Made by a program: the position numbers and the translations under genes. The notes beneath the pieces were generated by a model, which made no database searches, was not told the DNA's origin, and saw nothing but the letters and a program-made list of their open reading frames with translations. From contig SLDA01000417.1 of NCBI GenBank assembly GCA_007125545.1, positions 1 through 41,030 of the forward strand: a DNA stretch of 41,030 bases, read 5' to 3'. The stretch comes from Thermoflexales bacterium (GTDB taxonomy: Bacteria; Chloroflexota; Anaerolineae; B4-G1; SLSP01). This document shows, piece after piece, positions 31,144-38,216 of the stretch. Within the stretch, counting starts at the first letter, position 1. Each line of letters opens with the position of its first letter.

Positions 31144-31236
31144 CCATAGAACCATTGCTGCCAAAATGTGATCGGGGCCCTTCCTCTGTGATGGGCCGAA
31201 CCAGCCTGATAAGGCTCGATTCCCACCCGTGTCGGG

Positions 31237-31713
31237 CTAATGTATCTCGATGACTTTGAAAACGAGGTCCCCTGCCGGAGCGCGCACGATGGCTTTTTCG
31301 CCAACACGCTTACCCAGCAGCGCCTTGCCCAGAGGTGACTCGTTGGAGATCCGACCCTTGCGTGGGTCGGCCTCAGCCGAGCCCACCACGAAGTATTTCT
31401 CATCGTCACCGTTCCCATCTTCTCTTACGGTGACTGTGCTCCCGATGATGACAATATCGGAGCTTTCGCCGGTTATCTGGATGATCTCAGCTTTGCGCAA
31501 GGACTCCTCAAGCTCGAGGATGCGACCTTCCACAAACGATTGCTCGCGTCTGGCTTCTTCCAGCTCTGCGTTCTCGATGAGCTCTCCCTCACCGAGCGCA
31601 TTGTGGAGACGTTCTGCCACTTCCTCGCGGCGAGTCGTCTTGAGATGCTGAAGCTCCTCTTCCAGCGATTTGTACCCCTCGGGGGTTAAGTAAACAACAG
31701 CGCGACTACTCAT
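31237..31713 (-). CDS. greA: Transcription elongation factor GreA
   Basis: VYLTPEGYKSLEEELQHL...ELEEARREQSFVEGRILELE; SNESPLGKALLGKRVGE. ATG 31713 preferred over listed TTG 31722. Confidence 0.95.
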   Translation of the reverse strand: MSSRAVVYLTPEGYKSLEEELQHLKTTRREEVAERLHNALGEGELIENAELEEARREQSFVEGRILELEESLRKAEIIQITGESSDIVIIGSTVTVREDGNGDDEKYFVVGSAEADPRKGRISNESPLGKALLGKRVGEKAIVRAPAGDLVFKVIEIH

Positions 31714-31760
31714 GGAATCCAACCCTCCGGGCCCGTATACTTAAAACCAGGGCTCATGAT

Positions 31761-31798
31761 AAAAAACAAAAACCCGAGAGCCGGCGTGCGCTCACAGG
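31761..31798 (-). terminator. Intrinsic terminator in greA leader / downstream of receiver-ATPase gene
   Basis: On - strand CCTGTGAGC-GCACGCCG-GCTCTCGGG (arms 31790-31798 and 31773-31781) followed by TTTTTGTTTTTT. Confidence 0.75.
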
Positions 31799-31805
31799 TT
31801 GATGT

Positions 31806-31834
31806 ATCATACCACATACTGGGGTCTTTGTAAA
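31806..31834 (-). promoter_or_regulatory. Putative greA promoter TTTACA-17-TATGAT
   Basis: On - strand TTTACA (31829-31834) and TATGAT (31806-31811), 17-bp spacer. Confidence 0.65.
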
Positions 31835-31868
31835 GCCATTACAACCCGGGTTGAGGCCTTACCCGGCG

Positions 31869-33017
31869 TCAGACATCAAGTATGCTTTGAACAATGCGGC
31901 GGACCTGCTGCGCCACCAGGCCTTGGGGCTGTATCTCGACCATCGGTTTCCCATTCTGAACACTTTCATAAGCGATGTCAGGGGACGGCGGGATGCCGGC
32001 GATCATCTCGTGGCGCAGTGTCTGCTCGATCATGCTGCGGCTGAGGGCGCCGGAGACTCCCACCCGGTGGATGAGAACGATGCGCGCCTTCTGACTACCG
32101 ATTCCCAGTCCGGCCAGGCCATTCAGCATCTCGAGCGTGAGGTCCAGTCCGATCCTATTGGGTTCGACGGTCATAACGATGAGGTTACAAAGTCGCAGGG
32201 CTTCCTGATAGGACTCATCAAGTCGCGCCGGCAGGTCAAGCAGCAGGTAGTCGAAGTCGGTGTTGAGGTAGCGCAACAACGTCCGCACGAATCCCTTGGT
32301 GAGCACAGGAGCCTTACCAGCGGGTGTGGACGTCGCCAGAAGCAAATGAGCACCGGAACGATGGCGAACTAGATGTTCGCTCAGCCTGGCGCGGGTCAGG
32401 TGCGCGAGCGGCTGACCCACGAAGGCAGCGAGGCCGTGGTCGTGCCTGAGGGAACTATCGATACCCAGTTGTAGGGCCATGGTACCGCCGCCGTCCTGTA
32501 GCTCTACGACAGCGACGCTGGCTTCTCCCTGCATCCGTCGCAGTTCTATAGCCGTGTTCAGCGTCAGTGTACTGGTTCCAATTCCACCCTTCGTAGCCAG
32601 AAATGCGATGATCTTGCCCCGCTCTATTCTGTCGCTGATGCGGCTCTGGCGTTGTAGTAGGACCTCTACTCGCGAAATCAATTCCCCGGGGTGGATGGGC
32701 TTGGTTAAGTAATCATCGGCCCCAGCCTGGAAGCCTGCAATCTTGTCATTAATCGCAGATTTAGCCGTGAACATCAGGATAGGAATCGAATTGGTAGCCG
32801 GGTGCTCACGGAGCTTCGCGGTGACTTCAAAGCCATCCAAGTGCGGCATCATTACGTCCAGAATAATCAGCGCGGGCTGGGCTTCAATGGCCTTCTCTAT
32901 GGTCTGTAGACCATTCTTGGCGGCGATGATCTCGTACCCCTGCTGCTCTAACATAACGCCGACGAGCCGCAGGGCATCGACATCGTCATCCGCGATAAGA
33001 ATCTTGGGGAGTGCCAT
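31869..33017 (-). CDS. Response-regulator receiver domain fused to CpaE/MinD-like P-loop ATPase
   Basis: REC: ILIADDDVDALRLVGVML, LIILDVMMPHLDGFEV, MFTAKS, DDYLTKP. ATPase: IIAFLATKGGIGTSTLTLNTAIEL, DYLLLDLPARLD. Confidence 0.88.
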   Translation of the reverse strand: MALPKILIADDDVDALRLVGVMLEQQGYEIIAAKNGLQTIEKAIEAQPALIILDVMMPHLDGFEVTAKLREHPATNSIPILMFTAKSAINDKIAGFQAGADDYLTKPIHPGELISRVEVLLQRQSRISDRIERGKIIAFLATKGGIGTSTLTLNTAIELRRMQGEASVAVVELQDGGGTMALQLGIDSSLRHDHGLAAFVGQPLAHLTRARLSEHLVRHRSGAHLLLATSTPAGKAPVLTKGFVRTLLRYLNTDFDYLLLDLPARLDESYQEALRLCNLIVMTVEPNRIGLDLTLEMLNGLAGLGIGSQKARIVLIHRVGVSGALSRSMIEQTLRHEMIAGIPPSPDIAYESVQNGKPMVEIQPQGLVAQQVRRIVQSILDV

Positions 33018-33052
33018 AGATTAAACTCGCTCTCGTCGCTGGGTATTGGCGA

Positions 33053-33080
33053 ATTATAGCTCGGGCTCTGTATGGCGCAA
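33053..33080 (-). promoter_or_regulatory. Putative promoter TTGCGC-16-TATAAT for receiver-ATPase gene
   Basis: - strand TTGCGC (33075-33080) and TATAAT (33053-33058). Confidence 0.45.
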
Positions 33081-33120
33081 GCTACCCGAAAGTGCTCTCG
33101 TCGGGGCAAGTCGTCCGATG

Positions 33121-34662
33121 TTATATCCCGGACAGGGAGCCTACCATCAGCCAGGCCACTACGGCCAGAACTGTGATGATGATGAGTCCGTAGCCTGCCG
33201 TGCTGCGTAGCGCCTCTCCCTCGCCACCGCTAAGCCCCACGGTGCTGCAGCCGACGATGATCTTGGCCGGGCCAAAGACCGATCCGACGCCGGCTCCGGC
33301 ATTATGCAGAGCCAGGATAAAGGGCACGTGAAGTCCCAAGGCCTGGGCGACTTCAAGCTGAAAAGCGCCCAGCATCACGTTGGAGTTGGTGTTGCTACCC
33401 GTCATAAAAGCCCCGAGGGCGCCGATGAACCCCGACATAAGCGGGAAGGAGCCGCCGGCAAACGCTGCCATCGACGTGGACAGCGTCGTGACCATCCCCG
33501 ACATCTGCATGGTCGTAGCCATCGCCATCATCGTAACGATGCCCAGTGTAGTCTTGTAACCGCTCCGCAAGACTCCTCGGCGGATTTTGGCGCCACTGCC
33601 CGGTGGTAGCGCATTTCGCTTTCGGCTCCAGAGTAGTGTCAGTGTGGAGATGTAGATCAACTGCGCTCCTGGATGCCCGAAGACTGAGATGCTTCTGGTC
33701 GTCTCTGCCGCGATTAACGTACCATCCTCCAGGTATAGATCGGGCATCTGTACACTGAGCACCACCCGATTGAGGTGCTGATCCAGGAAAGGAACGAAGC
33801 TCACCGCGAGGATCATAGTAACCAGCAGTAGATAAGGTAACACTTGGATAAAGGCTTGCTTGGGATCGATCGGAATCACCTCCGCCGCATCCATACGTCG
33901 CCTTCGCGCCAGGGCCCAGAAACCGCCTACCAGGAGACCTGCAAGAGCGCCTAGCATTGCAGCGATGTGCTCGATGCCGATCGTTGCGACGAAATACTGC
34001 ACTAAGCTCATGCTGACCGCCATTGTCAATAGAGGCGCGAGCTCCCGGCGGGGCAGACGGTTCCCGGATGCCTTCCAGAGGACAATCGTGCCGCACATAA
34101 AGCAGACCAATACCATGCTCCCGGCGACCCATGGAGCCAGTAGAGCTTTCTCAACTGCCGTAGCCGAGATCAGTGCTTCATAGGGCGCGCCCACGGATCC
34201 GAAAGCGACCGCCCATGTGAGACCGATGGAGGGTATGACCACGGCATCTAAGGGAGAAAAGCCCATGGCCACCAGGATGGGTGCAACGATTGCGACCGGA
34301 ACTCCAAAGCCCCCGACGCTCTGAAGAAACGAGGTGAATCCCCAGGCGAGGAGCAGCACCTGTAAGATACGTCCTGGTGCAAGCTGTTTGAGCATCGTGC
34401 TTGTCGCCTCCAGCGTACCGCCCGCTTCAGTTACACGGAAGAAGAATAGGGCGCCCCAGATGATGTAGAGGACGTAGGCAGCTCGAAAGAAGCCTTGAAC
34501 TTGCGCCCAGAAAAGCACGCTCGGTCCCGCGCCGAACCATAGCCCTGCGATAAGCAATGAAGATAGCAGACCTGCCGCGCCGGCCTTTGAACCGCCCCAG
34601 CGGAAACCGAGCATCAGAATGAGAATGAGGAGTAGGGGAACTGCAGCTAGAAGGGTATCCAT
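33121..34662 (-). CDS. L-lactate permease family transporter
   Basis: 513 aa multi-TM; SVGGFGVPVAIVAPILVAMGFSPL; ALGAFMTGSNTNSNVMLGAFQ; GAGVGSVFGPAKIIVGCSTVGL. Confidence 0.88.
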   Translation of the reverse strand: MDTLLAAVPLLLILILMLGFRWGGSKAGAAGLLSSLLIAGLWFGAGPSVLFWAQVQGFFRAAYVLYIIWGALFFFRVTEAGGTLEATSTMLKQLAPGRILQVLLLAWGFTSFLQSVGGFGVPVAIVAPILVAMGFSPLDAVVIPSIGLTWAVAFGSVGAPYEALISATAVEKALLAPWVAGSMVLVCFMCGTIVLWKASGNRLPRRELAPLLTMAVSMSLVQYFVATIGIEHIAAMLGALAGLLVGGFWALARRRRMDAAEVIPIDPKQAFIQVLPYLLLVTMILAVSFVPFLDQHLNRVVLSVQMPDLYLEDGTLIAAETTRSISVFGHPGAQLIYISTLTLLWSRKRNALPPGSGAKIRRGVLRSGYKTTLGIVTMMAMATTMQMSGMVTTLSTSMAAFAGGSFPLMSGFIGALGAFMTGSNTNSNVMLGAFQLEVAQALGLHVPFILALHNAGAGVGSVFGPAKIIVGCSTVGLSGGEGEALRSTAGYGLIIITVLAVVAWLMVGSLSGI

Positions 34663-34754
34663 GAAGTTTGTCTTGTCTCGCGTTCTAGCCGGTGATGTCA
34701 GGGCTATGCTGCTGGTCCGGCTCTTGTGATATCGGCTATTCTATCACAGAACCC

Positions 34755-34788
34755 GCAAAAAAAGAGCCGGCGCTTAGTGCCGGCTCTT
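34755..34788 (-). terminator. Intrinsic terminator downstream of dnaA
   Basis: AAGAGCCGGC (34762-34771)/GCCGGCTCTT (34779-34788); on - strand followed by a T-run. Confidence 0.85.
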
Positions 34789-34822
34789 GAGGTCGTGGGA
34801 TCACGGGTTCGTAGTTGAGCGG

Positions 34823-36169
34823 CTAGTTCTCACCGTAGAGCTGTCCCTTAAGCAGCATCATCTCGCGCTTGAACTGGTCGTCTTGCTCGAGCCTCGCGCG
34901 GACACGCTCGTAACCGTAGAGAACGGTGGTGTGATCACGCCCGCCCAGTTCCGCCCCAATTTGGGGCAAGGAGGCATCGGTCTCTTCGCGCATTAGATAC
35001 ATGACAATCTGACGCGGCTGTGCAATACGACGTGTGCGCCGGGGGCTCCGCAACTCGTCGGGCGTTACACTGTAGAAGTTGGCGACCGCTTTGAAAATAT
35101 CTGACGATGAGACTTCAGGTCGGTTCGGTAGGAGATCAGCAAGCGCCTTCTCTGCAACCTGCTTATCCAGCGGTAAATTCGTAAGCTTGCTCATTGCCAA
35201 GACCCGGTTGAGCGCGCCTTCCAACTCGCGGATGTTGCTTTCGATGTTCGTCGCGATATAGCTAAGCAGACTGTTGGGGACGACAACGCCCAGGTGCTCA
35301 GCCTTCGACTGCAGTATCGCCATCCGCGTCTCGTAATCGGGCGATTGGATATCCACCATCAATCCCCACTCGAAACGTGAGCGCAGGCGCTCTTCCAGGG
35401 TTACCATCGCCTTGGGTACGCGATCGCTTGTCAGGACGATCTGCCTTCCATTGTCGCGTAACGCATTGAAGGTGTGAAAAAACTCTTCCTGGGTGCTCTC
35501 TTTCCCGGCGATGAACTGAATGTCATCCACCAGCAGGACATCGGCAGTCCGGTATCTCTCGCGGAATTGCTCTGTCGTGTGCGTGCGTATAGACTCGATC
35601 AGCCCATTCGTGAAGGTCTCGGAGGTTACGTAGATAATGTGCATGCCCTTGAGAAAGCAGATGTGCCCAATGGCATGGAGTAGGTGGGTCTTGCCGAGGC
35701 CAACGCCGCCATGAATGAAGAGCGGATTATAGGCGCGTGCGGGCGATTCCGCAACGGCCTGCGAAGCGGCTTGAGCCAGCCGGTTGCTCGGGCCTACGAC
35801 AAAGGACTCGAATGTGTAGGCTGCATTCAGCCCCGGGTCCCTGGACAGTTCATCAGCAAGCATAACGTCCTCTTCCCGGAAAAGAACCGGTACAGATGCG
35901 TCACCGCGCTTGGAGTCCCACACGACGAACCGAGCTTCGATCTCTTGATCGGAAAGCCGGGCCAGGGTGCGCTTGATGACAGGATAAAGCCGGTTTTCCA
36001 GCCACTCGACCGCATAACCGTTCTTCACACCTATGACGAGGGTCGTCTGATTCTCAACACCGATGCAGTGCGTATCACGGAGCCAGGCGTCAAAGGTAGC
36101 ACGCGCCATCTTGAGCTCCAATTCACCTAGCGCGGCCTGCCAAAGTCTTTGTGGTATAATATCGGTCAT
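34823..36169 (-). CDS. dnaA: Chromosomal replication initiator protein DnaA
   Basis: NPLFIHGGVGLGKTHLLHAIGH; VLLVDDIQFIAGKESTQEEFFHTFNAL; GGRDHTTVLYGYERV. Confidence 0.97.
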   Translation of the reverse strand: MTDIIPQRLWQAALGELELKMARATFDAWLRDTHCIGVENQTTLVIGVKNGYAVEWLENRLYPVIKRTLARLSDQEIEARFVVWDSKRGDASVPVLFREEDVMLADELSRDPGLNAAYTFESFVVGPSNRLAQAASQAVAESPARAYNPLFIHGGVGLGKTHLLHAIGHICFLKGMHIIYVTSETFTNGLIESIRTHTTEQFRERYRTADVLLVDDIQFIAGKESTQEEFFHTFNALRDNGRQIVLTSDRVPKAMVTLEERLRSRFEWGLMVDIQSPDYETRMAILQSKAEHLGVVVPNSLLSYIATNIESNIRELEGALNRVLAMSKLTNLPLDKQVAEKALADLLPNRPEVSSSDIFKAVANFYSVTPDELRSPRRTRRIAQPRQIVMYLMREETDASLPQIGAELGGRDHTTVLYGYERVRARLEQDDQFKREMMLLKGQLYGEN

Positions 36170-36489
36170 TCAATTTTCCTTGACTAACGAGTGTCACAGC
36201 AGCACGCCGGTCTCGCTCGACGAACGCGATAGTCTGCGCGTGGGTTCTGCATCAGTGAATCCGCATCGGTGCTAACGCATTTGGGGGTCCTTATACGTGC
36301 AAGAAACCCCGACGGTCTGGATCGAAGACTACCCGTTAATGACGCCGTAGTGACAGCGTAGAGGCGGGCCTACTTCGGGGACATCCTGGAGGCCTGTGCT
36401 GCCTCAAAGAAGGCGTCCGGAATGGTTTCCGTTCGCTCTAGTCCCTGCTGGATTTCTCTTAAGCGCCTCCGTTCCAGATCACCAAGCCC

Positions 36490-36518
36490 ATTCTACCAAA
36501 AAGTCGCCGGTCATGCAA
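36490..36518 (-). promoter_or_regulatory. Putative dnaA promoter TTGCAT-17-TAGAAT
   Basis: - strand TTGCAT (36513-36518) and TAGAAT (36490-36495); implies a ~310-nt leader before dnaA. Confidence 0.5.
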
Positions 36519-36539
36519 TGCCCATGTGTCGCTTTTACC

Positions 36540-36720
36540 TTAAAAACCCGTAAACTTTAATATTGCAGAAACCCCTGTGGAGAGCAAACTTGCTTATCCA
36601 TAGGTGTGCCACTTTCAGAGCTTACCATCACAAGATGTACGGTTTCGTCTGTGGATGACCCTGTGGATAACTCTGCGGGTTTTGTGATCACAGTGTATTT
36701 TGTCCACCCATGGCTTGGAG
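36540..36720. other. oriC: Candidate oriC: DnaA-box cluster next to AT-rich stretch
   Basis: TGTGGATAA (36662-36670, perfect), TGTGGATGA (36650-36658), TTATCCATA (36594-36602), TGTGGAGAG (36576-36584), TTGTCCACC (36710-36718), beside cttaaaaacccgtaaactttaatatt. Confidence 0.75.
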
Positions 36721-37053
36721 CGCGTACATTTTATGATTGCGTCCGAAGCAAGGTTCGTTACTCGGCCTATCAGATCGATGCGACGGAGGGAGAAGGCGAC
36801 CGGGTAAACCGGAGTCCGGATGGTCCGATGATCGTCTCGCTTGTGACCCGAGCCCTGGCTGTCCCCTCGTATCTGAGTGATTAGGAGACCGAATAGGGAA
36901 ATAGAGAATGCCAGCCGCGCGATCCGGTCGCTCTCCGGCGCTATTTGCGGCTCGGTCCAATAAAGTGTTGCACCTGCGGGTATGAGGAGCCATACACGCG
37001 TCCGCCAACGGCCCGCCGAGCATTGATAGGGCCATAGGTGAAAGGCCCTATCG

Positions 37054-37761
37054 TCATGTGTCGGCATTACTAGTCCGCCTCCGTTGGTTTTGATAGTAGT
37101 CGCAGAGATAGGTCAATGTACATTCTTCGCAGCGCGGCGACCGCGCGACACAGGTGGTGCGCCCGTGTTCGATCAGATTGAGGTGTAACGTGTAGTAGAT
37201 ACTCGTCGGGAGCAGCTCTTCCAGCAGCACGTGAGCTTGCTCGCGTGACGCTTTCTGGGGGATAAGCCCAAGACGACGGCTTACCCGGTGCACGTGAGTG
37301 TCGACTGGAAAGGCCGGGCGGTCCAGAGCAAAGAGCAAAACGATGGCGGCCGTTTTCGGCCCCACCCCATTTAGTTCCAACAGCCACTCTCGCGCCTCTT
37401 CCAGCGGTTTCTCGCGCAGGAAATCCAGGGAGATAGCTCCATGCCTCTCGGTAATGGCACGGAGCGCACCCTGGATACGTGGCCCTTTGGTGGGCGCCAG
37501 CCCCGCGGGTCGGATGGCATCGATGACGACCTTTTCTGGTGCGTCCCGGACCGCTTCCCAGTTCGGTAATTGGTCGCGAAGTTGCAAGTAGGCCAGGTCG
37601 CGATTGTGATCGTTAGTGTTCTGGCTGAGAATGGTGTTGACCAGCGTGCCTACAGGGTCACTCTCGCGCTCCTCGTGTCTCTCGCCATAAACTTCAATCA
37701 GCCGCTCCTGCACCTCGAGCGCTTTATCCTGCAAGGCTTGTGCTTCGTCGTTTGCGATCAC
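37054..37761 (-). CDS. nth: Endonuclease III (4Fe-4S DNA glycosylase)
   Basis: LNGVGPKTAAIVLLFAL, VDTHVHRVSRRLGL, CVARSPRCEECTLTYLC (C-x6-C-x2-C-x5-C). GTG 37761 overlaps the Nudix stop (GTGA) behind GGGAGG. Confidence 0.94.
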   Translation of the reverse strand: MIANDEAQALQDKALEVQERLIEVYGERHEERESDPVGTLVNTILSQNTNDHNRDLAYLQLRDQLPNWEAVRDAPEKVVIDAIRPAGLAPTKGPRIQGALRAITERHGAISLDFLREKPLEEAREWLLELNGVGPKTAAIVLLFALDRPAFPVDTHVHRVSRRLGLIPQKASREQAHVLLEELLPTSIYYTLHLNLIEHGRTTCVARSPRCEECTLTYLCDYYQNQRRRTSNADT

Positions 37762-38198
37762 CAATATGCCTCCCACACTCGTCTGGCGCGGCGGATCCAC
37801 TCGCGTTCGGCTTCATACGTGAGGTGTTCATAAGCCTGATCCCAGGGTATCCAGACGGCGAAAAACTGGTCTTCGTCAACCTCTGGTTGTTCAATTCGGG
37901 TGAGTGATGGCGCGCGCATAAGGTAGTAGTGCTCGATTCGCCGTATGATTCTGTTCTTGTGTAGAAAAGTGACCAGTTGCTCGCCGAGGTCCGCTCTGAT
38001 CTCCAAATCGCCGTATCCGCTCTCTTCCTGGACCTCACGCAGCGCCGCATCTGCCGGTGACTCCGCGCCTTCGATGTGACCCTTCGGCAGCCGAACCTCG
38101 TCGCGGTCGGGGCGCACGAGCACAAGGACTTGCTCGCCGGTGGCATCGGCGACCACGCCACCCGCTGCAGTATAGGTCTGTGTCTCTGTTTCCACCAA
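37758..38198 (-). CDS. Nudix hydrolase
   Basis: Nudix box GHIEGAESPADAALREVQEESGY. Confidence 0.92.
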   Translation of the reverse strand: MVETETQTYTAAGGVVADATGEQVLVLVRPDRDEVRLPKGHIEGAESPADAALREVQEESGYGDLEIRADLGEQLVTFLHKNRIIRRIEHYYLMRAPSLTRIEQPEVDEDQFFAVWIPWDQAYEHLTYEAEREWIRRARRVWEAYW

Positions 38199-38216
38199 TC
38201 GGCCTCCTCTACCGCG

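Noticed and set aside
31100-31230. T-box riboswitch ahead of lysS
   Set aside because: GGGTGGGAATCGAG loosely recalls a T-box, but there is no convincing T-box motif, specifier stem or terminator/antiterminator pair.
36355-36489. Short - strand reading frame in dnaA leader (GDLERRRLREIQQGLERTETIPDAFFEAAQASRMSPK)
   Set aside because: No ATG/GTG/TTG start after the in-frame stop at the proposed -10 and no RBS; too short to support.
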